A stretch of DNA of 64,000 nucleotides from Lineus longissimus (Eukaryota > Nemertea > Pilidiophora > Heteronemertea > Lineidae). This document shows, one piece after another, positions 1 through 47,000 of this stretch. Within the stretch, counting starts at the first letter, position 1; each line of letters starts with the position of its first letter. The notes under the pieces are model-generated. The model saw nothing but the letters and a program-made list of their open reading frames with translations. It had not been told where the DNA came from and ran no database searches. The stretch covers positions 9,801,501 to 9,865,500 of the forward strand of contig NC_088310.1 in assembly GCF_910592395.1 (NCBI RefSeq). Direction: 5' to 3'. The position numbers and the translations under genes are program-made.

Positions 1-680
1 ACTGAGGTGTTGTGTTTTGACTTTTTTTCACCAACTCAACCAACCTCTTTTATAATACTCATACTGGACATGAGTCTCCCTAACTTGCATTGAGGTCAAT
101 AAGTCATATAATCCTTCCCCTCTGATTAAACATTTGTACATAATACTGGGCATAAATTCTTCCACTTCTTGTTCAATGAAATAACAAGAGGCCAAGGGCC
201 AGGCGCTCAGCTGAAATACATGGATACAATGTACACAACATGGAAAGTACCCGATAGGTCTCTTCCAACCTCGATTTTGTTAACAAAAAGATATGCCTGT
301 CATGCATATACACCTAAGAAAAAAGACTCTTGGACAAAAAACTTCAAAACATGGCGTTTTTTATCCATGTTTGCTTGTGACCTTTTGACACACCACACAC
401 AAAATGAACCCACATTTGGCTTACTGGCTCCAATTGGTTGTACAAGGGAATATGCCATGGAGATAATGGAAACAACGCCCCTCGGTCACAAGGGAATAGG
501 CCTATTGGATACACAGCCTTATAAACCCTTCCTCAGGCAGCCAACACCATCTCATCATCTTTCTCAAATACCCTGCTACAATGTAGTACTCTTACCCCGA
601 GTGTGCACACCTATCTTGGTATTACCATACATGTTTGTACATAGAACGGAGAAAAAAAACTAGTCCAGTGGTATTTCCTA
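1..680. other. Flank with one repeat-end fragment
   Basis: No gene recognised. From about 185 there is a CAAGAGGCC...GCGCTCAGCTGA motif that matches the left terminus of the larger element at 18265-19957; the interiors then diverge, so this is a terminus or relative only. A 164-codon open frame (169-663, plus) covers this stretch but resembles no family I know and has no exon-like boundaries. Confidence 0.4.
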
Positions 681-1075
681 GACAATATAAGTATATCCTG
701 GACATACAAGTATATCCTGGACAGAACAAGTATATCCTGGACAGTACAAATATATCCTGGACAGTACAAGTATATCCTGGACAGTACAAGTATATCCTGG
801 ACAGCACAAGTATATGTATTTCCTGAATAGTAAAACTATGATGTGGACAGTACAAGTACTTCCTGGTCAGTACGAGTTTATCCTCAATAGTACAAGTACT
901 TTCTGGGCAGTACAAGTACTTTCTGGGCAGTACAAGTACCTCCTGGTAGTACAAGTACCTCCTGGACAGTACAAGTATGCCCTGGAAGTACAAGTATATT
1001 CTCAATAGTACAAGTACATCCTCGATAGTAAAAATATTTTCTGGATAGTACAAGTATTTCCAGGATAGTACCAGT
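680..1075. repeat. 20-bp minisatellite
   Basis: Tandem, increasingly degenerate copies of a roughly 20-bp unit (ACAAGTATATCCTGGACAGT). The first copies at 688-810 are nearly exact and later ones drift. Long open frames on both strands across this array are by-products of the repeat and are not listed as genes. It lies downstream of the distal AKT terminal exon. Confidence 0.9.
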
Positions 1076-1917
1076 GATTTAAGTGTATTTCCAAGGTCTT
1101 CGGCCTTAAAGTGACATGTCATTAATGATAACGTGAACTCAATAGGGTCGTTTATACGGGACCAAACCAATCTAGATCGATCTACATTGGTCCAGAAATG
1201 TGATCTGGTCTGGTCTGCTCTGGCTCAACGTACATACTTTAATATGTGATTACTAGACCTACGTCATTCATGACGTCATGAGCAATGTGATCTGGTCTTG
1301 TCTGGTTTGGTACTGTGTAAACAGCCCGTATATGTATGTAAACACACCCTAACAAGCCAACTTGGGTCTTGTCTATTTCAGGGTCTTCCACAAACTCCTA
1401 TCCTCACTGTGACATAATGACTCCGAACCTGTTCAATCAAAGACCCGATTCAGAATGCTTGAATCTGGCACATGCACATGCATCACATCAATCAAGTTAA
1501 CTGTAACACCAATAGATGGCATTACTATCTTGACATCCTGGATATAGATTTTTCCAGACACTATTTTGCACACTGTCATGTCATACATTTGTAACTGCAT
1601 ATTGCACTCTTTCTTGTCAAACACGAGAAGTGTCATTTCATAGGGCAATAGACGAATTTCTACATTTGCAAAGTGACATCATTTTGACTTTAATTCAAAC
1701 AGAGGGCATTTTAGCTCGAAAACAGGTAAACTGCAAGCCCCATATGTCTGCATTGTACACTCTATTGTCACGACGTCATCAGAAATAGAAATGTGTCTAC
1801 TGGTTTGTAATCATGAAAAAAGTTCTCCTCTAAACCATCAGGTGCTGATATCCAGACAGAGAAAGACAGGCATGATCTCTACAACGTCAGGTCCTCAACT
1901 CCGTGTATTTCGAATGA
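1076..1917. other. Presumed 3' UTR/flank of distal AKT exon
   Basis: This lies immediately 3' (minus strand) of the stop codon at 1920-1918. No canonical AATAAA was found close to the stop on that strand. A repeated 'gatctggtctggtctg' phrase occurs near 1200 and 1280. No other structure seen. Confidence 0.35.
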
Positions 1918-35350
<33,433 letters not shown>

Positions 35351-35396
35351 TGCGGGGGTGAAAGATTCGACCCACAATAAAACTGTTCACTATGAC

Positions 35397-37958
35397 CTGA
35401 AATATAGGAAATTAATAAATATTACACCTACATGTATTAGTAATCACTAAAAGACAACATGTATCGTTGTAGGTGCTCAACCTGCATTGGTTAACGGGGG
35501 GGGGGGGGGGGGTGAAATTGAAATTGTCCTGGCGGGAGGGGACAATTGCTGAGTGAGCGTCATTGACCGTAAAAACCTATTGAAATGATAGTTTGTTTTG
35601 CAGACCCTAGGTGTATCTGGCAAAGGGCCTGTTCACTGTTGATGTTTTATCATATGGAGTGGAAGTGATCCACCGTGCAGTTTTGGGAATAAATGATACA
35701 TCCGACTGCCGATGATAAAAGAAAACCTTGAAGTTGAATCGTGTCAATTTACTCTGCTCCACTGCGTGTCGTTCCATCCAACAGTCTTGATTGAGACTGG
35801 AGGAGACGTCTACGCGTCGTGTCTACATCACCTGTTGGGGACTTAACGGAATAACGGCCACGGGTGCACGGGAACGTGATGGGAGTCAGTTGTGTTGTGT
35901 ACGCAATGAGACGTGACATCCATGGATAACTGGCATTAGTCTTAGCATAAGCGTTGCTGATAAAAGTACATAAGCATGGTGACTTTGCATTCTAGGGAGT
36001 GGTGATAAAGACAGCTGAAAAAATCAAAAGAGAAAACAACAGAAAAACAAAAACACACATCTTTTTTCTTACCAACAAAAATTGCCAGTCACAATATTTC
36101 ACAGAATGTTTTGCCTCATGGAATGAATAAGTACACGCTTCTAATGAAAAGAATGCTCTAAATTGATCATAAATCCATCAATTTAGTAAAAGCCGGGAAA
36201 ATAACACACTTCCTCATTCATGCATTCAGAATCAGTGAGTGCTTGTTGATTTTACAATGCACTGTGTTCACAGTGCATAACGTTCGGTAATTATCGGAAA
36301 TCGTCGGAATGTCTCGGAAAATTTGATATCTATCCCACAATTCCCAAATGCCCGTATGTTCATCACTTCCGCTTTCAAAAAATAAACACGGAAAATGTCA
36401 AAATGATAGCAGAATTATTTGCCCTTTCTTCTCGAGGAGAAGCTCTTTTTCACAAAAAATGTATCCATTTCATCATGAACCTGTAGTGTGGCAGGGACGC
36501 AGTCTAGCAATGTCACCTGGCTGTTTCGTTACTTCGACTTGGACTTCGTAGCAAACTCTGCTCCATTCCAGTCAAACTAAACTGCTGCCAAACATCCCCC
36601 CTCGCCCTCGGCCAAAGGCAAAGCCCAACCAAGGCCAAGGCCAAAGTCAAAGGCTTTTAAAAGAGATAGAAAGTGAATACACTCGATTAAATTTGGGAGG
36701 CCAACAATAGGCTACTATTAAACTTCCTGTTGTACGGCCTAGGCATTCTAACCAATTAACCATGGAGGTATAGGCCTACAGTATAAATTATCAATAAGAC
36801 ACTTAGGAACTTCAGTCCCGGATATGCCGATGGTACGGTTTTGCGCATTATTGACCAATTGGTACCCGATTATGAATGATTTACATCAATTGCTGGCTCT
36901 GTGTTAGCTGATTGGTCAGTTGATTGGACAAATGCAAGTCAAAAAACCTTTAAAATGTTTTTCGTCTGCTATTGCTTGGCGTTGGATGTACGGTCCCATT
37001 CCGAGATGTACGGTCCCATGATTCCTGGAGCTCTTCACTGTTCGAAGGGAATAAAAGTTCCTTTTCTATTGTTTCCGTGAGCTGAAGACAGAAAATGCCT
37101 GGCTTTGACTGAAAAATGCCTCATTTTCGTGGCATGTGTGGTCCATACCACCCAAATCGTGATCCTAATTATTATGTCGGTTGTCTTACTTATAAATTGT
37201 TTACGACATTAAACCTTACATAATTTAAAATCAGACCGGGCAGATGTTCATCAGAATACAATTGAAGTGTTCTCGAAAAGAATCAGTGAAAGCAAGTCGT
37301 CCACTCATCTACTCCCTCTAGTGGTAAGTCTTGAGACCGCTTTGGATTGTCTCAGTAGCACAGTTGTATCACTGTATCAGTGAGAACATTTTTTGAAAGT
37401 TACACCAGCACATAATTCACTCCTGCGTCGTACATTAAGTTCATATAATTTCATATGATAAAGACTCTCTTCAGCATCGCGTCATCTCTGGTGGCATCTC
37501 ATTTTTCATTCCCGAGTATTATAGTTGAATTAAATGTTGGTCTTCAGTTAAAGAGCATCAATCCCTCCATTCAAATATTCCACAAAAGTGCATCGTGGGA
37601 TATGAAAAGGTAACAAGCTACTTTTTGTTCCTGTAACAATAGTCCTGGCTGAGAACAGTGGCCAATGCTGTTAGTGTAATGGAAAGACATAACAAGTCAT
37701 CCTAGTGTGATTTTTGATGACAGAGTCACTACCAGAATACAGGGATGAATAATGATCTAGTAATTTCCTTATTGATGTTTGATGCTATGTTTTGAAGACT
37801 ACATGTATCGATCAAATGAAGGAATTGACTAATGTCTTCAGCCCTTTAATCGGTCAAGCCATCATCCCAAAATGTAAAAAGTGTCCTGTGCCTTATGTAA
37901 AGGTGAGACACATTACATGACCGTATGTAGTATTTTATAAATATGGATTTTGTTCCAG
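35397..37958. promoter_or_regulatory. Presumed divergent promoter region between AKT and AP4M1
   Basis: AKT runs left and AP4M1 right from this 2.6-kb interval. It should contain the AKT leader exon and perhaps the missing first AP4M1 coding exon(s), but I could not identify either. A G run lies near 35497-35512. No promoter motif can be assigned with confidence. Confidence 0.35.
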
Positions 37959-38065
37959 AGTGAAGACCATGTATACTTCTATCACATCAAGAGGAATTCT
38001 ATATACTTTGTCGCCACAACCAAAGCGGATGTCTCATCTATTTTGGTCATAGAGACGTTGACGAG
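37959..38065 (+). CDS. AP4M1: AP4M1 exon a (N-domain)
   Basis: SEDHVYFYHIKRNSIYFVAT then TKADVSSILVIETLT. Acceptor TTCCAG, donor GTAATT. Corresponds to the HFIHIRHSGLYLVVTT region of human AP4M1. Confidence 0.9.
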
Positions 38066-41000
38066 GTAATTCAGGCTTAAATTTTTTCAGCTGTTCGAAG
38101 GCTGACGCAATGCCATGACAACATATAAACAATTCTTCATGTCTCATTGTCCTGTATTGCCAGGGGCTTTGAATATAAAGATGAAAATGATGATAGTGAG
38201 TTTTTATATGGCGCTTTTCACTGTACTATCTAATGTCTCAAAGTCAAAGCACTTTACAGTATTACCCAGCCTATCCAGACAGGTTTCTGGATAACCAAAG
38301 GCAGCCAAAATAAAGGACAAGGACATTTTCAGGCCAGTTGATTGTTTCAAAGTGGCAACTGGGGGGGGGGGGGGGGGTATCAAACCAGGGACACTCAACG
38401 GTTGTGCCGCCACGCTCCCCTGTATTCTCCACCTCTTGATATTTCAAACCCCTGCTAAAAAGGGCACCCTTCAGGCACTTTGTAGTAAGAGATGAGGTTC
38501 GGATTGTTTTTGGGGAAATAGTTGTCAATGACTAAAGTCCACTCGGTAGAATTGATGTGGTATTAAAAGATGTTTCGTAATTCTCTTATTTAAATCTTGA
38601 AGAGGTGTCCGAGGGGCCAGGCCAACTCTCTTTCAGAAGTTTCCTTCCCCAAAGTTGGGACTTCTCAGTAAATATAAGCATGGCATGATCAGACCAGAGG
38701 TAGGCCCTACTCAGTTTAGTCCTTGCCGCTTACACCTGGATTCCATGCTGACTTATCGACGGTGAACATCGGTCCTAAAGTCTCCACTTGTGAAGGATGG
38801 ATATATGTACGCACAACGACGATGGATCGGCATCTATAATCAGGACACCTCTCTATTAAGGACAGCACTTGTTTGCCCGGAGGGTGTCCTTGATAGAGAG
38901 GTTCTACTGTATGATCTCAAAGAGGTCCACAACCTTACACACTCAACAACAGTCAAACGCCGGAAACTGATGATTTACTCGAGTGTTTCATGATGGAAAA
39001 CTCATTATTTCAGGCTTTATCACTTGTGTAAAGACTTCTGTGGATTGGTATCGGAGGAGTCACTGAGGACCAATATCATTCTCCTGTATGAACTTCTTGA
39101 TGATTTCATGGTAAGTCGACATCATATTCACCCTGGAGAATCAATTCCCCAAATTGTCGAGCATCTTATCAGGTCTTCCAGCTTGCCGAGCTTGCCTGTC
39201 CTGGGAAAGGAAAGTTAATTTGATAAAGTTTGAAAAAGTGTGTTGTTGGGGTCTTTCAATGAAAAATTGTTGTGTTCATCTGGTGATAAGGTTCTTCAAG
39301 CATGATTTGCATCAAATATAGAGAAAAATTCACTGCTTGTTTGTCTTATGGAAAGCGAACAAATTTTGAAATATGCATGGATGGATTTTATGCGTGCACC
39401 ACAGAGTAACCTGCTGATTAATTTACCTCGAAATTTAGTGCATATGATGGCATATTGTCCATGTTACCAGATGGACACAATTTATTTTGGAAAATTTGCC
39501 AACGTGCGCACAGTTTGGATGTTTTTCTTGTGAAGCAGCCATTCTTCCAGGCCTCAAGAAGCACTATCCAGGGCAGTCTGCTCGGTAAGTTGGAAGGCCT
39601 GGGAAGATTCTCGGCAATCTGGAGAATTCATTCCAAGCCAGTATTCCTCTCTATTCTTTGTCACGGAGCATGTCTAAAGCACATGAGTTGGAGTCTTGTC
39701 TTTATATCGAAATTTTACTGGGTTCAAATACCCGGTGGTTTGTTTTTCCCCAGCCTGACCGGTTATTACAAGAACTTCTCTGCTAAGATGATCAGAGTAA
39801 ACTTTGTGTGCTGGGTTACAAATGCCATGAATTCTCCTTTGGTGATGAATGTGAATGTTTATTTGCTTTATATTTCAGGATAATGGTTATGTCCAGTTGT
39901 CATCCACTGAAAAACTCAAGTCTTACATTCAAAGCGATCCGGTTGCCATACGGCCAGCAAGAACGCCGGATAATATGACGAGTGGCTTGGTAAGTATTGG
40001 GTGCATGGCATGAACATGCATTCATGAAGAGGATGTCTATTTGGGTGAAAGTGCTTCATTAGTTCATGTTTGTCTCTTGTCTGAATCTTAGAGCCAGGCA
40101 GAAACCTGGGAGGAAGAAATAAGAGGATGTCTATTTGGGTGAAAGTGCTTCATGTTTGTCCCTTGTCTGAATCTTAGAGCCAGGCAGAAACTTGGGAGGA
40201 AGAAATAAGAGGATGTGTATTTGGTGAAAGTGCTTCATGTTTGTCTCTTGTCTGAATCTTAGAGCCAGGCAGAAACCTTGGAGGAAGAAATAAGAGGATG
40301 TCTATTTGGGTGAAAGTGCTTCATTAGTTCATGTTTGTCTCTTGTCTGAATCTTAGAGCCAGGCAGAAACCTGGGAGGAAGAAATAAGAGGATGTCTATT
40401 TGGGTGAAAGTGCTTCATTAGTTCATGCTTGTCCCTTGTCTAAATCTTAGAGCCAGGCAGAAACCTAGGAGGAAGAAATAAGAGGATGTCTATTTGGGTG
40501 AAAGTGCTTCATTAGTTCATGTTTGTCCCTTGTCTGAATCTTAGAGCCAGGCAGAAACCTGGGAGGAAGAAATAAGAGGATGTCTATTTGGGTGAAAGTG
40601 CTTCATTAGTTCATGTTTGTCCCTTGTCTGAATCTTAGAGCCAGGCAGAAACCTGGGAGGAAGAAATAAGAGGATGTGTATTTGGGTGAAAGTGCTTCAT
40701 GTTTGTCTCTTGTCTGAATCTTAGAGCCAGGCAGAAACCTGGGAGGAAGAAATAAGAGGATGTCTATTTGGGTGAAAGTGCTTCATTAGTTCATGTTTGT
40801 CCCTTGTCTGAATCTTAGAGCCAGGCAGAAACCTGGGAGGAAGAAATAAGAGGATGTCTATTTGGGTGAAAGTGCTTCATGTTTGTCTCTTGTCTGAATC
40901 TTAGAGCCAGGCAGAAACCTGGGAGGAAGAAATAAGAGGATGTCTATTTGGGTGAAAGTGCTTCATTAGTTCATGTTTGTCCCTTGTCTGAATCTTAGAG

Positions 41001-44000
41001 CCAGGCAGAAACCTGGGAGGAAGAAATAAGAGGATGTCTATTTGGGTGAAAGTGCTTCATGTTTGTCTCTTGTCTGAATCTTAGAGCCAGGCAGAAACCT
41101 GGGAGGAAGAAATAAGAAACACATGAATTCTTTGCCCAACAAGTAGCACTTGGTTGAGGTCTCTGCTTAAATAACCAAATTCTTTAGGCTATCCATTGTG
41201 TCATTTCAAAGGGATTTGCAATGTAACTGTCTTTAGTTGAAGGGTTCATGCAAAAGCAGACAAAGGCCATATCTATCTTTTTGGAGGGGGGGGGGGGGTA
41301 CCAGGGGGTATTGGCCATTCAAAAACAATCTATCTACCAAATTTCAGACTAAAGGGCTGATTCCACTTTGGCGGGAATCTGTGGTGGTTCCCATATTCCA
41401 CAGGCTTTGTGGTCTGTTACAAGCACTACAGGTAGAACTTACATCGAAATTAATCAAACGCCTGTGAAAAATGCACGGTTTCCCACATTTGCTGCTGGTT
41501 CCCACTGTAGTCGAAACCAAGCTTATTTGGACTTGCCACTCTTATTTCACATTGATTATGTGATACATTTCCCTTTAACATTTCTCTAATTAAAGAAAAG
41601 AGATGTCGGTTTTTGCATGGGATCTCTTCTGTTCTCATATGTTTACTGCTGATGCATGTCTAGAGTGTTAAAGAAAAACCGACATCTCTTTTCTTTAATT
41701 AGAGAAATGTTAAAGGGAAATGTATCACATAATCAATGTGAAATAAGAGTGGCAAGTCCAAATAAGCTTGGTTTCGACTACAGTGGGAACCAGCAGCAAA
41801 TGTGGGAAACCGTGCATTTTTCACAGCACATTTGCTGCTGGTTCCCACTGTAGTCGAAACCAAGCTTATTTGGACTTGCCACTCTTATTTCACATTGATT
41901 ATGTGATACATTTCCCTTTAACATTTCTCTAATTAAAGAAAAGAGATGTCGGTTTTTGCATGGGATCTCTTCTGTTCTCATATGTTTACTGCTGATGCAT
42001 GTCTAGAGTGTTAAAGAAAAACCTAGTAAGTCACTTCTGTCGTGTTTTGTGGAAATGACGAAAACATAAATTGAATTAAAAAACCCTGAAAACCAAAGGA
42101 GTTTCAAGGTTTAACCTTAACATCATCTTTGTAGATAGACAATATTTTAAAACTTTATATGCATGATATGCTATAAAATAACCCAGTAGCATTACTTATA
42201 AAGTTACTTCAAAATTTGGACGAGTAGGTTTTTGTTAAACACTCAAAATATACTTGTATTACTTTAATTGCCCTCTTTTCTCATCATTTGATAGAACAGT
42301 GGGACATCTTTTCTCTCCTGGGATGCTGTTCCTTAATAAATTGCTGCTTTTACTTGTACATGTGTGTCTACATATAAGCTTACACTTGGCTGGCTCAAAT
42401 GGGTACAAGTTTTACCAAAAATATATAACATGTATAATGCTCATTTATATATTTTGGTATTATCTGAAGGAAAAAAGGCACACATACATATGTATCTTTC
42501 TGCTGAATTCATTTCAAAATGATGAGTTGGAGTAGAATTAAGTATTTTATTTCACATTTCCGATACAATTCTAGTAGTTTACAGATTATGTACGTGGGTA
42601 TGACAAAAACTACGTCCACATCATGTTACACTATTAATTCTGGACCGTATTCTTAAAGGTGTGGTTCATTCATCTAGATTGTTTACATTTTTCCCACTGG
42701 TCATCAAAAATAACCATGGCCCGAGTGCATTAACTTGACACGCGAGTGAAATGAACTGGCTGTGTGTTCTGTTTCTTACAATGTATGTCTGCACTACACA
42801 ATAGCATTATACCCGGGTAATCAATGCGTACTAAATGACAAAATTGTAAAAAATCACGAATTCAATTCCAATTTCAAATTTTGAATAAACAAACGCTGTA
42901 TTCAACCGTTATACTGCATTCAACCGTTTAATTGCATTAAGCAGAAATGATGATTTGGAGCCCTTATTCCTTCAGTCAAAGCTTGTGTAAGTTCGTAGCA
43001 TGTCAAGCCAAATTAACCGTACATTCAATTCCCAGCTTTAGGCAGTTCCCTTTTCTGATCAACATGCTGGACAAAGGGTTCTATCACCTGTTGTCACTTT
43101 CTTCGTGTCCATTTATGTTGGCATCAGCTCTCCTCTGACCCTTTCACCACGCTGCATGCTGTGCTTTTTCTCTTGGCAGTTCGGCTTGGAGTTCAAGAAT
43201 GTCGTTCCGCCAAATGCTGCCGACAAGCCTGTAGTAAGGCCTAGGCACGAACAGGTAGGGACGTGTTCTGTCATGTTTGTTTGTTTTAATCCAAAGAACC
43301 AGTTTCGTTCAGGATGCCTTGCTACCTACATCCACAAAACCTCCCTCCTACGCTCAATCCTCTTGGTACACTCTTAAAAATTTTTTTTTAAATTAAAAAA
43401 ACAAACCTTTTTAGGGTTTTTCAGCCGACACAAATATGCACCCGTAGAGGTTTTTCAAGGAAACCAAAAATACTTTGAGGTTTCTCAGAAAGTCAAAACC
43501 TTTCGGGGTTATACATGTAGGGCACCCCGGAGAATCAAAATCCTGAACTCTGGGAACTCTCGGCATGACATGCCAAATCCAGGTTCCGAGTCATCTGGTA
43601 TTCCTGAATTCAGAGTCCCTCTATCATGCGCTCCCTTGCTGCTAAAGGCGTGATGAAGTTCTGATTCAACTGATGCATTTGGATCTTGGGATCTTGGGAA
43701 ACAGGATCGTCGAAGTTTCTCATTAAAGGTTCCGTCCGATAGTTTACAATAAGTGAAAAGCTTTTGTCAATGCTTGCTTTACGAACTTTTGCTTCGTCAC
43801 ATGCAAGATATACAAGCAGAGATATACACCTTTCCAGAAATGGGGCGCTGAGTGTCCGAAATAGTGATGTCATAAGGGGAAACTAGGCCTTATGGTGGAG
43901 AGACAAAGGAGATAGTCATGGTTGACCAACACACTTGAAAGCCTTTAATGGCGGACAAGGGGGAAAATATTTGTTCCAATGCAAGCCACCAATTTCGGGA

Positions 44001-47000
44001 AGCATGTATAGTGCTTGAAATCAGTCCATAGCAGGCTCAGTATCTCTAGATCCAAATGTAAGCGTCAGTTAAATACTATCCTATTTAGGTATGATGTGGA
44101 AGAGCCATATTTGTGTGGAAACCATTCAGGGACTTGGAATTCAGATGACTCAGAACCTGGACTTGGCACACAAAGCCCAGAGTTCAGGATTTTGATTCTC
44201 CGGTGTGTAGGGTGTATATTTTATGTTGCCTGAAAAACCCTAACAAATTTTTCAGAACCTCAAAAGCCTTCTTTTTAAGAGTGTGAAGGTAATAACAGCA
44301 TGATAGCTAAGCTGCTTTCATGATTCAGTATATTCAGCAGTTGTCTATAAAGCTTTTGTTAGGTTCTTCAGCAAGACTTGTCAGTGTTAATGTGTATTTG
44401 ACATCCGCTTGGCCCTAAACATCATCACGAGTATGGCCTGTCTCTCGATCTTGAGCTGCGAAATTTAAAACGAAATAAAAGGAAAAAAGTGTACAGTAGT
44501 GGAAAGTGTCACTTTTTTTAAAAGAGCAAAGTGTCCAAAATTATGTGTTAGATCCACGAATTAAACTTTCCAACTGGTTTACCAACTAGTTTCCACAGTT
44601 AAATTCAGATTATTTTCTGGTGCTTTTTCTAAAATGTTTTTTTCACATTTTCAGGAGCAGCGTAAGAATGAAATATTTGTCGATGTGGTTGAACGATTGT
44701 CTGTTTTGGTGGATTCCTCGGTGAGTGCAAATGTAAATGTATTTGGGGCTACTTTGACAATCCCCCGTGCCTTAAGCAAGTTAAAGACCAAGAGTGCCAG
44801 TGCCTGCACTTTGAAAATTGGATCCTCTGAAGGCATTCTAGTATGCAACCCTTTAGGTCTGACTGGCATCCTCCCATAGAAGGCCTTTGTGTGATTTCTA
44901 AACGACTCTCATGTGAGTGTATTTTACAAATGATCCAAAGGCCTGCTATGGGATGATGCTGACTAGCGGTTGGCCTTGACTTTGATGTATTAAATAGATG
45001 TGATATGTCTTGCAGACATCTAGTTGATAAATCCTATAACATTTGATGAGTTTCTTGTTCCAGCACAAAAAACATGATGTCTTCTTGGGCTGTGATCAGT
45101 CAATGACTCAACTATTTTGGCAGGTGCTGCAGCTTTCAGCTATTTGTAGCAAATCCTGAAATCAGAAATAAAAGGCACCGAATGAGTCACTTATCAAACC
45201 GATTTAAAGGGGGACTATAGGCAGGAGCAGAAGGGTTAAATTGGCCATCTTTGGGTGACTAATATGCACAGTAAGGGGACTGGGTCATGTCTAGATTCAG
45301 CACTTACTATATTCATTGTACAATCGTGAATAGTTTTGACTTGCTTTGAGATTGGAGAGGCCTCTATTGGCGGCATTGTGTAACGTTATCTTACCTACCA
45401 AACAGATGCCTATAGTACCCCTTTAAGAAAATATGTGGCATGTCTACCAGATCTTAGTTAAATAGATGGTGTGCTCAATAAGATATTTCAAGTGAAGTCT
45501 GGTATAGCACAGGGTTCAGTGCCCAATTCAGGGAAGGAGCATCAAGGTTAAATCAGAGGTACTCTGCGCTTCTCCGGCCCTTCTCCTGTTTGTGTGCAGG
45601 GCCGGAGAAGGGAACACTGACACCTGATTTTCCCGCTTGAATAGGAAGATGCCAGTTAGTTGTTACCAGACTAAATATCTCTTTCACTTTCAGGGGAATC
45701 TTGTGAGGAGTGAGATCAGTGGCAAAGTGAAGATGAAGTGCTTTCTGGACGGTACCCCCACCATTAGACTAGGCCTGAATGAAGACCTCGTGACAGGCAA
45801 GGGCCATCAGATTGCCTATGGGGGCCAGGCCTACCTTAGCCATTGTACATTTCATGACTGCGTCAAGCTGGACGAATTTGAGGAAAACAAAACGTTGTTA
45901 ATCTACCCACCAGAAGGAGAAGTACGTGGTATTAAATGTTTAGATTTTTTTAAAGTCGATTTTTGTTTCCAGGGATAGATGACAAAATGATCTAAAAAAA
46001 AATTCAGTGTGTTCATGAAAGCCTTCTGTTTTACAAAGAGGTGGATTTATTTTCGATGTTCCACAGGAGATACTTTTGGGAAAGATAAATGAGATAATCA
46101 ATGGGTTTCATCTTAGCGTTCGATTTTCTATTTTTATGGCTATACTACACAACCAGGCCTATGTCAATTATAAACCTGGCTGTCATCTCTTGTTCCTCCC
46201 TTGATCCCCAGAGCTAAGGCTCCAATGATGCACCGTATGGCCATGTGGACAATCTCTCGGTGTCCCGGAATGGGCAGTTCTGGAGGACATGCTCTGGTGT
46301 CTGATCAGTTGTGTTGCATTGGCACCTTCCGGACTTGGCCAATCAATGGACAAGAAGGCTAATCATGTGAATTTGCATGTACATGTGACCAATGCTAGCA
46401 GAAGGCATCACAATGAGCATTTTGAAGAATTTGAGTTGTATATTCTATCAGAAACTACACATTTGCTCCCTTGATATGATGCAAGGTCTGTAAATTTCAG
46501 AATCAGAATCAGGTGGTGATGACGTGATTGAAATTTCATTAACTATTTCTAACTATTAAAGCTCTTTGATGCTGTGTTGTGTCTCTTAAGAAGTATTTTA
46601 CTCCAAAAAAAGTATTGCTATTGCGAGTCATTTTGTCAGCACTCGTCACAAATTCACGTCCCATTTCAGTTTTCTGCAATGACGTACACCCATCAGGAGG
46701 AGGCCTACCAAGCCCAGCCAATCAAAGTGCTCCATTTTATTGACGATACTGATATCAATAAGTAAGTGGAATGCATTGTTTGGAAGGAAACATCTCTGGA
46801 AACGATTTTAAAATTCTCACATTTTGTAAAACTGAACTCATTGCTAGAATTCATGAAGTGCCAAGAAATGATAGGTAAGTTCTTATCTAGCGCTTTGTAC
46901 TGTGCAACAGTGAATCCATATGACATGTCCCAAACTTGCAGCGTCAAAGAGAAAACGACATTTGACCGCGCCCATCCCGGACCTGGTGAAAAGGAGAGCA

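Noticed and set aside
169-663. 164-codon plus-strand frame
   Set aside because: No domain, no splice signals, overlaps the end of a mobile-element fragment; composition looks non-coding.
622-1170. 182-codon minus-strand frame with YLYCPE-type repeats
   Set aside because: Lies over the 20-bp minisatellite and simply reads it.
39455-39883. 142-codon plus-strand frame overlapping AP4M1 exon c
   Set aside because: Wrong frame for AP4M1 and composed mostly of the transposon relic and intron sequence.
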